Source: an uncultured Bacilli bacterium (GTDB lineage: Bacteria > Bacillota_I > Bacilli_A > RF39 > UBA660). From it: a stretch of 40,986 bases of DNA. The notes below the pieces were generated by a model that saw nothing but the letters and a program-made list of their open reading frames with translations, was not told where the DNA came from and searched no databases. This document shows positions 29,516 to 39,561 of the stretch, one piece after another. How positions within the stretch are numbered: the stretch's first letter is position 1; each line of letters opens with the position of its first letter. Position numbers and translations under genes: made by a program. The DNA lies in the NCBI GenBank assembly GCA_944332715.1, contig CALVKN010000008.1:1-40986 (forward strand), written 5' to 3'.

Positions 29516-30634
29516 TCACTTCATAAATTTTTCAATATTTTTTACTATTTTATATGTACAATTTTTCGTATTACTTACATATTTTTTTATAAATTTTTTC
29601 AAATAGTTCATATCATATTTTTTTTCTAAGTATAAACATAGTTTTTTAGCACTTTCAGTTTGATATCCAGGAAGTTCATTATATTTCAATTCTATTCCCC
29701 TCACTACTTCATAATCATTTTTGTCAAACAAATAAAAATACAAAGGAATATTTCTAATGCCAGCCTCATAGATTATACATGAATAATCACTAATTAATTT
29801 ATTAGTGATAAAAAGCATTTCAAACGTAGTGAACTTTTTATCAATTATCGCTTTATCGGAACAAATAGTAATTTTTGATAACGGATGCAATTTAATTATT
29901 AAATTGTATTTATTAAAATCCATCTTGTTTATTAATTTATCAATGTTTTTTTTCAATTCTTTTTCTTTTTTTCTAAAAGTCGGGGCATATAAAACATTTT
30001 CTTTTTCTTTTAATTGTGGATATTTTTCATATATTTTCGTTTTAATTTTTTTCTCATATATTTTATTATTTAACAAATCAACTCTTGGCAATGTAAATAT
30101 TTTTACCTTTTCAGGAGGAATTCCAAATCCTTTAGCAATATTTTGGGCATAATTTTTAGAAGACGCATATACTACAGTATAATTTTTATGCATTTTCATT
30201 GCTTTTGCAATTTTAAAATTACTACCTTCTTCTTTGCTTAATATACTATAACCAAACTTTTTCATAGTTCCAATTGAATGCCACATTTGTATAATCACTA
30301 ATTTTTTTTTATGTTTTAATATGCTAACTACTGGGCAAAATGAATCTAACAAACAGACTTTAGAAGTAGCTAGGTGATACATTTGTCTAAACATATGAAA
30401 TACATACTTAATTTTTGTTGGAAACGTAGAATTTATACCACCATCCAACGTTTTACACAAACAAACAACTTCATGCTTTTTTTCTAATTCTTTTTTTAAC
30501 AATTTAAAATCAACATTAATCTTATTAGATTGTCTACTAATCATAGTAATTTTATTCTTCGTTGGTAATAATTTTAAAAATACATACACAATATTCATAA
30601 AACAAATAAATATTTTAATCAGTAATCCTAACAT
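29516..30634 (-). CDS. CDP-glycerol glycerophosphotransferase-family protein (TagB-like)
   Basis: A 372-residue single-domain member of the Glyphos_transf family. Residues 1-22 are a hydrophobic membrane-associating segment, as in TagB. The catalytic signature includes QMWHS (His119), IKLHP (His250) and SDYSC (Asp283 region), and LYAPTFR lies between them. The compact size and N-terminal segment fit a primase that adds the first phosphate unit to the linkage lipid, but the family has several activities and the substrate may not be glycerol. Ribosome site AAGGAG is only three bases from the ATG. It overlaps the upstream transferase gene by 20 bases. Confidence 0.85.
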   Translation of the reverse strand: MLGLLIKIFICFMNIVYVFLKLLPTKNKITMISRQSNKINVDFKLLKKELEKKHEVVCLCKTLDGGINSTFPTKIKYVFHMFRQMYHLATSKVCLLDSFCPVVSILKHKKKLVIIQMWHSIGTMKKFGYSILSKEEGSNFKIAKAMKMHKNYTVVYASSKNYAQNIAKGFGIPPEKVKIFTLPRVDLLNNKIYEKKIKTKIYEKYPQLKEKENVLYAPTFRKKEKELKKNIDKLINKMDFNKYNLIIKLHPLSKITICSDKAIIDKKFTTFEMLFITNKLISDYSCIIYEAGIRNIPLYFYLFDKNDYEVVRGIELKYNELPGYQTESAKKLCLYLEKKYDMNYLKKFIKKYVSNTKNCTYKIVKNIEKFMK

Positions 30635-32165
30635 CTTCTTCTCCTTTCAAAATTATTTTTTCTATAATTTGACAACTTTCATTTTTAGTTATAACTACAT
30701 TATTAAATTGTTGTTTACAATTTACGTTTTTCATTTTTTTTAATAAAGTCATCAAATCATCAAAGGTTTCAACTTCATATTGACATTTTGAAAAAAAATT
30801 AATAGTATGCATTGGCCGTTTAAACTCATATAAATATTTATCAAATCTATAGAAAATCAAAGGACGATTAAAATAAGAGTATTCATATGCACATGAAGAA
30901 TAATCAGTAATTAATATATCAGTTATAAATAATAAATCATTTATGTTTTCATGTGATAAGTCAACTATATTATTTTGATATTTGTTTTTGATTTTCAATT
31001 TATTTTTTATAAATGGATGATTTTTTAAAACAAAAATAAATTTATTAAGTTCACAAAAATTATTTATTTCATCTAAGTTTATATTGCTAAAATCATAATA
31101 AGCATTTTCAGCACTTTCTCCTCTATATGTAGGAGCAAACAAAATTACTTTTTTATTTTTAATAATAGGATATTTTTCTATCAAATTATTGCTTATATGT
31201 TTAATATTATACTTGTTAATATAGTTTTCTAATCTTGGCATTCCACATGATATAATTTTGTTTTGTGATATACCAAAAACTTCTTTATAAGTGTCAGTCA
31301 GTTCTTTTTTATCAACAATTGCATAGTCATATTGTCTATGTGAAGACACAAAAGCATGTGGACTATTTTCCTTCCCAAACCTAGCATAACCAACAGCTTT
31401 AAATCCAATGCCAGCATGCCACAATTGTACTAATATTTGATTCTTATTTTTTTTAATAATATTATACAAGGAGACATAATTATCAACAAAAACATATTTA
31501 GATTTTCCTAAAAAAATAAGTTCTTTAATCCTTAATATTTTGGAGTTTTTTTTATATAAATTATAATTCCAAACATAAATAGAATATTCTTTTTTTGTGT
31601 CCAAATAATTATATAAACTTTTTAAATTACCTGATAATTCGTCAGAATTTTCTGATAAAAATAGTATATTATTTTTTTTGCTATTAAATATAAAAATCAG
31701 ATTATAAATAGCATTTATCAAATTAATCATCAACAATTTCAAAACTATTTGTACTTTTTCTTTAATTTTATTTCCTTCATTTAATCTAATATATTTTTTA
31801 TATTTATTGTTTTTCATATAATAAGAACTTTCTAATACAAAAGCATCATTATTTAATACATTAAAAGTAATTGTAAGAGCATAATAACCTCTTCTATATT
31901 TAAAAATTCTTGATTTATCATCCAATTTAGGCAACAACTCATCTATAATTTTTACACATTCTCCATTAACTTCTATATTCCAAGAATCTTCTTCTATTGA
32001 TGATTCATTAATATTAGTAACACAAATTTTAATAATGTTATCTTTAAAAGCTGGGATAAAAAAGTTTTTCTTTCCTATAACCTCACAACTTTTTACTTTT
32101 TCATTCAACTCTAAAATCAAATTACTTCTTTCCCATTTTATATCATTTACTACAATAAACCCCAT
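30615..32165 (-). CDS. CDP-glycerol glycerophosphotransferase-family polymerase (TagF/TarL-like)
   Basis: A 516-residue protein. Residues 1-125 are a beta-rich N-terminal domain, like the extra module of several TagF/TarL relatives, followed by a short hydrophobic stretch (145-162). The catalytic Glyphos_transf domain runs from about 165 to 510 with QLWHAG (His250), LKNHP (His383) and ITDYSS (Asp421 region). Such enzymes add repeated glycerol- or ribitol-phosphate units to a lipid-linked primer at the inner membrane face. The ATG has GGAGG, and an extended -10 promoter lies about 100 bases upstream, so this gene opens a transcription unit. It probably acts with the TagB-like and the 852-residue transferases. 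Confidence 0.88.
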   Translation of the reverse strand: MGFIVVNDIKWERSNLILELNEKVKSCEVIGKKNFFIPAFKDNIIKICVTNINESSIEEDSWNIEVNGECVKIIDELLPKLDDKSRIFKYRRGYYALTITFNVLNNDAFVLESSYYMKNNKYKKYIRLNEGNKIKEKVQIVLKLLMINLINAIYNLIFIFNSKKNNILFLSENSDELSGNLKSLYNYLDTKKEYSIYVWNYNLYKKNSKILRIKELIFLGKSKYVFVDNYVSLYNIIKKNKNQILVQLWHAGIGFKAVGYARFGKENSPHAFVSSHRQYDYAIVDKKELTDTYKEVFGISQNKIISCGMPRLENYINKYNIKHISNNLIEKYPIIKNKKVILFAPTYRGESAENAYYDFSNINLDEINNFCELNKFIFVLKNHPFIKNKLKIKNKYQNNIVDLSHENINDLLFITDILITDYSSCAYEYSYFNRPLIFYRFDKYLYEFKRPMHTINFFSKCQYEVETFDDLMTLLKKMKNVNCKQQFNNVVITKNESCQIIEKIILKGEEDVRITD

Positions 32166-32262
32166 GTTACCTCCGCTTTTAATGTACTTTTTAAAAGAAT
32201 TTTTAATATCAAAAATATTTTCTTAATTATAAAGAATCTAAACAAAAAAATCTTATAATGCA

Positions 32263-32271
32263 ATTATAACA
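32263..32271 (-). promoter_or_regulatory. Extended -10 promoter of the polymer-transferase unit
   Basis: TGTTATAAT on the minus strand, about 100 bases before the TagF-like gene and after the tagO terminator. A good -35 is lacking. The leader holds no evident riboswitch-like structure. Confidence 0.5.
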
Positions 32272-32330
32272 CAAATATAGTAAATTAAAAAGAATTTTCA
32301 AAATACAGGCATAAAAGTACAAAATTTCTT

Positions 32331-32358
32331 AAAAAAAATTACTTTTTTCGTAATTTTT
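32331..32358 (-). terminator. Terminator at the end of tagO
   Basis: AAAAATTAC/GTAATTTTT stem (9 bp) with a 7-base loop, followed by T's in the minus direction; it overlaps the last codons and stop of tagO. Confidence 0.65.
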
Positions 32359-33397
32359 CTTTTTTGTGAGCAAATAATATATCCGTTTTCAAAACTAAAA
32401 ATAATAGTAAAATCATTAACGCCACATATAATCCAATAGCAATTTGATTATCACCAATTACATAAAAAATTGACACTGCTGAAAATAATATATTAATAAA
32501 ATAAATAATTAATACAGATTTTCTAGTAGAAAATTTCATTTTCAATAATTGATGATGAAAGTGTTCTTTATCTGGCGTACCAATAGATTCTCCTTTTAAT
32601 AATCTTCTAAATATAGCAAGTAAAGTATCAAATATTGGAATTGCTAATATTAAAAGAGGTACTAATAAAGAAGTAATTGTAGTCATCTTAAAACCTAATA
32701 AAGATATGACTGCAATCATAAAGCCTAAAAATAAACTTCCTGTATCTCCCATAAATATCTTTGCAGGAGGAAAATTGTGTATTAAAAAACCTATCGTTGC
32801 TCCTAGCATTATAACAGATAGTATTATATCTAACCCACCAATTTTATTGACGATAAAGGCAATTATAGCAATCGTTGCAAAATTAATTGCACTAATACCA
32901 GCAGCTAAACCATCCAAACCATCAATTAAATTAATGGCATTAGTTATAGCAACGATAAATATTACAGAAATTATTGTATTAATTATATAGGGAAAATTAA
33001 AATGTAAACCAAGTAAAGTTATTTCATTAAAGTAAGTTTCACCGTAAAAAACTACAATACATGCCGCCAAGACTTGAAAGAAAAATTTAGTTCTTGCTTT
33101 AATAGGTTTAATATCATCGACAAAACCAGTTAAAACAATAATAAATGAACCAATCAAAATAGAAAGCATCTGAGTAGTTGGACTACCATAAATCATATAT
33201 CCTAAAATAAAACTACCAAATATAGCAATTCCTCCACACCTAGGCATCGGCTTTTTGTGAACTTTCCTTTCATTTGGTAAATCTAAAGCATTTACATGCA
33301 AAGCAATTCTTTTAGCTAAAAAAGTTAAAATAAAACTTGCCAAAATTGTTACTAATAAAATTATATATATTGAATAGCCATTTACTTCTAATTTCAT
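32339..33397 (-). CDS. tagO: Undecaprenyl-phosphate GlcNAc-1-phosphate transferase
   Basis: A 352-residue membrane enzyme with about ten helices that attaches GlcNAc-1-phosphate to undecaprenyl phosphate, the first step of wall teichoic acid synthesis. Motifs are VDDIKPIKARTKF with Asp94-Asp95, NLIDGLDGLAAG (156-167), GDTGS (217-221) and HFHHQLL, plus ERKVHKKPMPRCGG near the N-terminus. This is the TagO/WecA group, not MraY, which has a different set of loops. The ATG at 33395-33397 is five bases after AGGAG; the GTG at 33403 is too close to the site. It follows the GT4 gene by about 30 bases and ends in a terminator. Confidence 0.93.
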   Translation of the reverse strand: MKLEVNGYSIYIILLVTILASFILTFLAKRIALHVNALDLPNERKVHKKPMPRCGGIAIFGSFILGYMIYGSPTTQMLSILIGSFIIVLTGFVDDIKPIKARTKFFFQVLAACIVVFYGETYFNEITLLGLHFNFPYIINTIISVIFIVAITNAINLIDGLDGLAAGISAINFATIAIIAFIVNKIGGLDIILSVIMLGATIGFLIHNFPPAKIFMGDTGSLFLGFMIAVISLLGFKMTTITSLLVPLLILAIPIFDTLLAIFRRLLKGESIGTPDKEHFHHQLLKMKFSTRKSVLIIYFINILFSAVSIFYVIGDNQIAIGLYVALMILLLFLVLKTDILFAHKKEKLRKK

Positions 33398-33428
33398 ATG
33401 CACTCCTATTAATATAATACCACATTTT

Positions 33429-34553
33429 TTAAGTGTTATCTAAAAAATTTAACCAAATTTTTTTTACTTCTTCAAAAGAGTAACTATGTGCTACTTTTCT
33501 TGCTTCATCTCCCATATTTACTAATACATCCCTATTATTTAGTAAATATAATATTTTTTCTACCATTAAATCAATATTTCTATTTTCTATTATATACCCA
33601 CTTTTATTATTTTTGATAATTTCATTTGCTCCTTGAGCACTGCTAAATGCCATCGCTGGAACCATGTGAGATCCAGCTTCAATTAAAACAATTCCAAACG
33701 ATTCTTCATAAGAAGTCATCAAATATAAACTAGAATTATTATATATTTCACTAATATAATCTTGATTTTGAAAACCATGCAACGTAATATTTTTTTCTAA
33801 AGAATATTTTTTTATTAAATTCATAATATTATTATATTCTTCTCCATCACCAATAAGATCTAAATGTATTTCTCTATCTTTAGCAACTGCTCTTTTAATA
33901 ACTTCTATTAAATCTAAAAACCCCTTTTCTTTAGAAAGTCTTCCAACAGATACAATATTTTTATTATTAAGTTTAGAACATTCCATTGGCCAAGAAGTTA
34001 AACTATTAGGAATATAAATACACTTTGCATCAATAATATTTTTATAGTATTCATTTAAATGTTCAGAAACACTTACTAAATAATCAATATTATTTGTATT
34101 TTTTTTCAAGGTATTTACATATTTTAAATTATTATTATGATGTACATGTTCTTCTGCAATTTTAACAATGTTTTTCCCTTTTAACTTATTTAATATCTTT
34201 GTAATTTCTATTCTACTAGAAATAACAATATCAGCATCTATATTTTTAATATATTTCTTTAATGAAGATTTCTTTTTAAAAAGAATGTATATACTTTTAA
34301 TTCCCTCTAAAAACATCTTTATATAATTTTTATTTTTATATAGTTCTAAAAACTCTTTTTTATTAGGTTTTACATTAGTTAAATATTTTATTTTTACTTT
34401 TTTATTAACTTCAAATGCTGGTTTATCAGTTAATTTATAAACAACTACTAATTCTACATCATAATTATCACATAGCATATTAGCTTGATTAATTATAGCT
34501 TGCTCTACTCCTCCATAATTTAGATGTAACCCCAATATCTTTATTTTCTTCAT
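33429..34553 (-). CDS. GT4-family glycosyltransferase
   Basis: A 374-residue GT-B glycosyltransferase. The N-terminus has LHLNYGGVEQAIINQANML, the acceptor-side glycine loop; the donor half has VSVGRLSKEKGFLDLI, LIGDGEEY and EESFGIVLIEAG, the EX7E element that holds the donor sugar. Retaining GT4 enzymes add hexoses from NDP-sugars in the cytoplasm. The C-terminal helix SYSFEEVKKIWLNFL is typical. AAGGAAA precedes the ATG. One base separates it from the GT32 gene upstream. Donor and acceptor cannot be read. Confidence 0.92.
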   Translation of the reverse strand: MKKIKILGLHLNYGGVEQAIINQANMLCDNYDVELVVVYKLTDKPAFEVNKKVKIKYLTNVKPNKKEFLELYKNKNYIKMFLEGIKSIYILFKKKSSLKKYIKNIDADIVISSRIEITKILNKLKGKNIVKIAEEHVHHNNNLKYVNTLKKNTNNIDYLVSVSEHLNEYYKNIIDAKCIYIPNSLTSWPMECSKLNNKNIVSVGRLSKEKGFLDLIEVIKRAVAKDREIHLDLIGDGEEYNNIMNLIKKYSLEKNITLHGFQNQDYISEIYNNSSLYLMTSYEESFGIVLIEAGSHMVPAMAFSSAQGANEIIKNNKSGYIIENRNIDLMVEKILYLLNNRDVLVNMGDEARKVAHSYSFEEVKKIWLNFLDNT

Positions 34554-34554
34554 T

Positions 34555-35256
34555 TTATTTCCTTCTTACTATCCTTCTGTATAACTCTGCTCTATTTTTA
34601 GTAGTTAATCTTAATTTTAACCATTTTGTAAATTTGTATTTCACCGATCTTTTATCAGTTAACCAAGTTCCTGTAAATATATGTATACTTATTGAATTTT
34701 TAGAGGGATTGCATAAAACATAATCAGGATATACCACAATACCATCTTTTAAAATTTGAAATTTATTATTTTTTTTACATTTATATTCTTTAACCAATAA
34801 ATTAGATACCGACAAAGTATTATTATCTGCAAAATTAAAACTATAATTATCTAATTCATCATAATAATCAAGTATTTTTTTTACAAATGGATGCTTTCTT
34901 TTAGCACCAAAAACTGCAGTAAAAGGATTTTCAGTATTTTCAAAACCAACAAAAGCATCATGATCTAAAAACTTATCAAAATTATCTAAAAGAATTATAT
35001 CCGTATCCAAATATATTCCCCCTTCATGATATATAACATATGCCCTTATATAATCACTTACAAATGCCCATTTTTTTGCTTCATATGCCTTTTTACAAAA
35101 AGGATGAGCATTTATATCAAAATTATCTTCATTCCACTCAATTATTTCATAACCCTCTAGATGCTTAGACCAAGTTTTCATACATCTTAATATATCTTTA
35201 CTTTTTGGACTTTTACCCACCCAAACATAATGAATTTTTTTAGGAATTTTACTCAT
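34555..35256 (-). CDS. GT32-family glycosyltransferase (DXD sugar-binding)
   Basis: A 233-residue GT-A enzyme. The start IPKKIHYVWVG, the WAFVSDYIRAYVIYHEGG stretch and the metal-binding YLDTD (Asp84, Asp86) are the signature of the Gly_transf_sug/capsular polysaccharide synthesis group (OCH1-like). It probably transfers a hexose in building the polymer repeat. The start chosen is the ATG at 35254-35256, with GGTG upstream and the start MSKIPKKIHYVW usual for the family; an in-frame GTG pair upstream would lengthen it by four residues. It overlaps the stop of the ligase/GT2 gene by eight bases. Confidence 0.9.
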   Translation of the reverse strand: MSKIPKKIHYVWVGKSPKSKDILRCMKTWSKHLEGYEIIEWNEDNFDINAHPFCKKAYEAKKWAFVSDYIRAYVIYHEGGIYLDTDIILLDNFDKFLDHDAFVGFENTENPFTAVFGAKRKHPFVKKILDYYDELDNYSFNFADNNTLSVSNLLVKEYKCKKNNKFQILKDGIVVYPDYVLCNPSKNSISIHIFTGTWLTDKRSVKYKFTKWLKLRLTTKNRAELYRRIVRRK

Positions 35257-38050
35257 GATTATCACCACTTTTTATTATGCTTATTTTAACAAAAGGATAA
35301 ATACACATAAATTTTGTTATATTGACAACTTTTTCATACTCTTTTTTAGTAGTCTTTATTTCATCAAATCCCACTAGCATTTCATCAAGAAAATTATCAT
35401 ATAATTTGCTTAAATTGTTATTCAATAAATTTTTATTAAATTTTCTAATATCTGAACCAAGATATATAAATTCATTTTCTGGAATATTTTTTATTACAAT
35501 ACTTCTTTTTTGATAATTTTCATAAAAACTTACTAAGGCTTTTAGACTCTTATATTTATCATAATCTGCCCCATATCTTTTATTAATTATAAATTTTATT
35601 ACTTCAACTTTATTTTTACTTTCTTTTTTAAAATAAATAGGAAAATAAATATTGGTTAATTTCAATTTATTAAAACATCTAAATAATATATATTGATATT
35701 TATAAAATGGAACATAAAAATATTTCATAAGTCTTGTTGCGGTTCTTAATTCTCCATTTATTACATTAAGCATCCCTATTTCATTATTAATATAATTACC
35801 TTCAAACACACGATATCTAATAAAACTGTAATTTACTTTATTAATATTTAACATATCACAATCATCCCCAAGCAATAACCAATTTGGAGTATTCCATGTT
35901 AAATAATTTTTAGCAACTTTTTTTATGAAAACATCTCTTTTATAAATTGCTACATCAACAAATAAATTTCTACCTAACCAAAGTAAACATAAAGCCATGT
36001 TTTTTTGCCATTTATTATAATCTAATACTCTAATAACCCCGGTTTTATTCATGTTATTATCCATAGTAATTATATCACCAATAATAGCATCATAATCATT
36101 ATTAGCAAGAATCTTAGAAGTTTTTAAAAGAGTTATCTCATCATATAACACATCATCTGAATGAAGTATTAAAATATAATCTCCCGTAATTTCATCAAGA
36201 ACACTACTTATCGCCCTTAATTGATCCTGATTTTCTTGATAAAAATATCTAATATTTTTTATACCTTTAATTTTATTTTGCACAACATTTTTTGTATTAT
36301 CAGTTGAACCATCATCAACTACTAAAAGTTCCCAGTTATTATATTTTTGTTTTAATACTGAATTTATAGATTCTTCTATGGTTTCAGAATCATTAAATGT
36401 TGGCATAATTAAAGTAAACTTTATATTTGTATTTACTTTTTCCTTTTTAAAAACACTATTAATTAACTGCCCAATTACAAAGCCAAGCATTAAGGTTACA
36501 ATCAAACCATCCATTACGTTACCAGAATAAAAAGCTGCAAATAGTGAAATACCTATTCCCATTAAAAGAAAGTAATTTTTCAAATTAATCTTATTCTTAT
36601 AATTAATTAAGATTTTAATGCCACATACAATAACAACAATTAAATATGGTACTAACAATAAAATTAAACCTACAATACCAAGTGTATAATAATGTGACAA
36701 AAAGTCTCTTTCTAAATCAAATACATTGCCCATACGCGTAAAAGTAATTCCAAAAAAATCATCTAACTTATTAGCATTGACATTTTTTATTCGTTCAAGC
36801 ATCGCTTGTTCTATATAGCGAAAGTCGAGTCTTTTATCTAAATCCAAATTCATAATATCATACCAAAATATTGGATCCATTTGGTAAGGATAAGAGTCTA
36901 TTATAAACTGAGGATTAATACGATATTCTTCATAGTTATCTTCAATAAAAGAAAATAATAATTCATTTTGTTGTTTTTTAGATAAGCTGACAAGCATTTC
37001 TCTATAACTTTTGGAAGTATCATTATTTTCTTTTAAATATTCTTCTTTAATTGTTTCATTCAAATCAGTCATAATAGTTTCATTTTCGCTCAAAGCCCCA
37101 TCAACATTTGAATTATAATCAGTTATTAGTATATTATCAACATGATTTCTATTTATAGCTGGAGAATTAGGTAAAATTATAATAGTTATAACTAATAATA
37201 TTACTAAAAAAGCACTAACTTTAAATGAATAAAACAATTCCTTCTTAATTAAACTAAAGAATAAATAACCTAATAAAGAAAATATTAAAATCATTAAAAA
37301 ACCATATGTACTAACTTTCGTACCTAACATAAACATACCTAAAAACATTAATATAATCAAGAAAGCATTTTTATAATTTGTTTTCCTTATAAAACTGTAA
37401 AATAATAAAGGTGCAATTAAAACTAAAAGAGCTGACAATCTATTTGGATCATTAAAAAATGCTTTAGAGGCTAAATCTAAATAATTTAAATCACACTTAT
37501 CAGCTGTAAACCAGCAAAAAATATTTCCCTTTATAATTTCTTTGCTATAAGAACCTAAAGATATTTCAAAAATATTGGTAATTACTATAAAACCACAAAT
37601 AATAAACACTAACCAAGAAACAATTTTTCTAATTTTATTATCATCAAATGCATAATGGGAAGATATTATAATCATTGCTAAAGGCATAAGCATTCTGATT
37701 ATGTAAAATAATTCTCCGACTACACTATAGCCAAAATCATATCCACCATAAAACGATGTAAAATTAAGAGCATTATAGTGATGCATCACAAAATAAATAA
37801 CCACTAAAATTAAATAAATAACGTAATACTTTAGTTCTTTATTTTTATTCATAACTATTAAAAATAAACAACCTAAAACTCCCATTCCAACAATTCTAAA
37901 AATAGTGGGAATAGAAAAGCCCAAAAAGTTAAACTTACTTTCATCATATAAAAAATAAAAATCCAATAATGGTTGTATAATTAGAAAAATCATTAAAATT
38001 TTTTCTATAAATTCTTTTCTAGTAATATATTCTTTAACTTTTTGATACAT
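35249..38050 (-). CDS. Fusion: O-antigen-ligase/polymerase-like membrane domain plus GT2 glycosyltransferase
   Basis: A 933-residue protein. Residues 15-535 contain about ten to twelve membrane helices with one very large outer loop (about 295-450) between them, in the Wzy/O-antigen-ligase style. They share the element GTKVSTYG (243-250) with the TagA fusion (GTKVSWFG). Residues about 543-760 are a cytoplasmic GT2 domain: LIMPTFNDSETIEESINSVL, LLVVDDGSTDNT and ILHSDD, followed by a tail of about 170 residues. The first half would polymerise or ligate a lipid-linked saccharide outside, while the second transfers a sugar inside; linking both in one chain is unusual. AAAGGAG precedes the ATG. 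It follows the flippase gene after two bases. Confidence 0.85.
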   Translation of the reverse strand: MYQKVKEYITRKEFIEKILMIFLIIQPLLDFYFLYDESKFNFLGFSIPTIFRIVGMGVLGCLFLIVMNKNKELKYYVIYLILVVIYFVMHHYNALNFTSFYGGYDFGYSVVGELFYIIRMLMPLAMIIISSHYAFDDNKIRKIVSWLVFIICGFIVITNIFEISLGSYSKEIIKGNIFCWFTADKCDLNYLDLASKAFFNDPNRLSALLVLIAPLLFYSFIRKTNYKNAFLIILMFLGMFMLGTKVSTYGFLMILIFSLLGYLFFSLIKKELFYSFKVSAFLVILLVITIIILPNSPAINRNHVDNILITDYNSNVDGALSENETIMTDLNETIKEEYLKENNDTSKSYREMLVSLSKKQQNELLFSFIEDNYEEYRINPQFIIDSYPYQMDPIFWYDIMNLDLDKRLDFRYIEQAMLERIKNVNANKLDDFFGITFTRMGNVFDLERDFLSHYYTLGIVGLILLLVPYLIVVIVCGIKILINYKNKINLKNYFLLMGIGISLFAAFYSGNVMDGLIVTLMLGFVIGQLINSVFKKEKVNTNIKFTLIMPTFNDSETIEESINSVLKQKYNNWELLVVDDGSTDNTKNVVQNKIKGIKNIRYFYQENQDQLRAISSVLDEITGDYILILHSDDVLYDEITLLKTSKILANNDYDAIIGDIITMDNNMNKTGVIRVLDYNKWQKNMALCLLWLGRNLFVDVAIYKRDVFIKKVAKNYLTWNTPNWLLLGDDCDMLNINKVNYSFIRYRVFEGNYINNEIGMLNVINGELRTATRLMKYFYVPFYKYQYILFRCFNKLKLTNIYFPIYFKKESKNKVEVIKFIINKRYGADYDKYKSLKALVSFYENYQKRSIVIKNIPENEFIYLGSDIRKFNKNLLNNNLSKLYDNFLDEMLVGFDEIKTTKKEYEKVVNITKFMCIYPFVKISIIKSGDNHE

Positions 38051-38052
38051 TC

Positions 38053-39561
38053 TTACTCTCCTTTATTTAGTTTTTGTTTGATAAAATAAACACCACGTGC
38101 TACAAGCATCCTAAATGACCTGAATAAAACATAATATATTCCAAACAAAATAGTTAAAACCAATAAACTAAATACTAACACATAAATTATCCAACTAATA
38201 ATAGTATTAACATTTAATTTCAATAAATTAAACAAAACAACAAATATAATATTTACCAAAAAAATCACCAAATAATTTCTAAAATATTTAATAACTTTCT
38301 CTTTGAATATTTTATTATATATTAGTTTTGTATTCATTATAAAAGTTGTTAAAAATGTCGATATTATAGTACCAATTAAAACTCCAGATATACCCATAAC
38401 ATTTACTAGAGCAATTGATAATAATAAATTAATAATTGCTTGTAATATTGCTGATAATCTTGTTTCTTTAAATAAACCTTCACTATTTATAACTACTGTA
38501 AATGGCCTTTCAGTAATAAGTTGAAAAGCAATTAAGCAAAAAAGCAAAAGAACAAAATTATTTACAATATATTCTTCACCTACCCAAAATGTTATTAATG
38601 GAGTCAAAAAGCCATAAAGCATTATAAAAACAAAACTAGCTATAAATAAGAATAATATATTTATTTCTGAAAAAACAGAAAAACTTTTATCAGTGTTTTC
38701 TTTGTTTAATACATTAGCATAACTAGGAACAATTGAAGAAGATATAACATAAATGGTATCTGTTATATACTTAGTTATATAATTATACGATGTATATATG
38801 ATAACGCTAATAGGATTAATAAAAGATGATATCAATATAATGTCAGTATTAGAATTTACTAAACCAGATATTTTTTGAAATACAACATCCTTAGTTCCTT
38901 TTAAATGCTTTTTATCAAACTTATCTGTTGTTTTTAACCAAGGATATAATTTATATATCTTTTTATTGATGTACATATCAATTACAATGGTTAAAAATAT
39001 ACCCGGAAGTAATATTATTAAATAATCCACCCCCAATAAAACAAGTATAATTTCAATGATTGTTTCTAATATTTTAATACCTTTTACTAAATAATTTATC
39101 TTGTAAAGTTTTTGGTCTGCCTCCAAAACATATCTTGGTGCAATAAAGAAATAATCAATAGTATTTTTTATAATAAATATAATAAATATTAATTGTATAT
39201 AATAATTACTAACATTGGCTTTCGTTAGATATTGTACAAAGGAACTTATTATTAAAGCAATAAAAATAATTATAAAGCCTATACATTTATAAAACTTTTT
39301 AGAAGTACTAAATATATTATTAACTTCATCTAAATCATCTTTGGCAAAAGCTTTATATAACTTTTTATTCAATATTAAACCAAAGCCAATATCAGTTATA
39401 ATAATATAACTAAATATTTGATAAAATAATTGGTTTAGAGAATAAATATCATTACTTAACCCATTAACAAAAACTCGGACTTTAATAAATCCAAGAATTC
39501 CAACTATTAAATTAAAGATTACAACGGATAAAATATTTCTAAATGAATTATTTGTTCTCAT
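38053..39561 (-). CDS. Wzx-type polysaccharide flippase
   Basis: A 502-residue membrane protein with about twelve to fourteen hydrophobic segments, in the MOP superfamily (RfbX/Wzx, Polysacc_synt). The N-terminus (NILSVVIFNLIVGILGFIKV, then IYSLNQLFYQIFSYI) and the middle VFQKISGLVNSNTDIILIS fit the family: N-terminal bundle, pseudo-repeat, loop. It would move a lipid-linked oligosaccharide across the membrane. It is the first gene of the locus. Upstream, a TATAAT at 39590-39595 is the best -10, without a matching -35. The start codon is fused to a TATAATG and has only a weak ribosome site. Confidence 0.88.
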   Translation of the reverse strand: MRTNNSFRNILSVVIFNLIVGILGFIKVRVFVNGLSNDIYSLNQLFYQIFSYIIITDIGFGLILNKKLYKAFAKDDLDEVNNIFSTSKKFYKCIGFIIIFIALIISSFVQYLTKANVSNYYIQLIFIIFIIKNTIDYFFIAPRYVLEADQKLYKINYLVKGIKILETIIEIILVLLGVDYLIILLPGIFLTIVIDMYINKKIYKLYPWLKTTDKFDKKHLKGTKDVVFQKISGLVNSNTDIILISSFINPISVIIYTSYNYITKYITDTIYVISSSIVPSYANVLNKENTDKSFSVFSEINILFLFIASFVFIMLYGFLTPLITFWVGEEYIVNNFVLLLFCLIAFQLITERPFTVVINSEGLFKETRLSAILQAIINLLLSIALVNVMGISGVLIGTIISTFLTTFIMNTKLIYNKIFKEKVIKYFRNYLVIFLVNIIFVVLFNLLKLNVNTIISWIIYVLVFSLLVLTILFGIYYVLFRSFRMLVARGVYFIKQKLNKGE

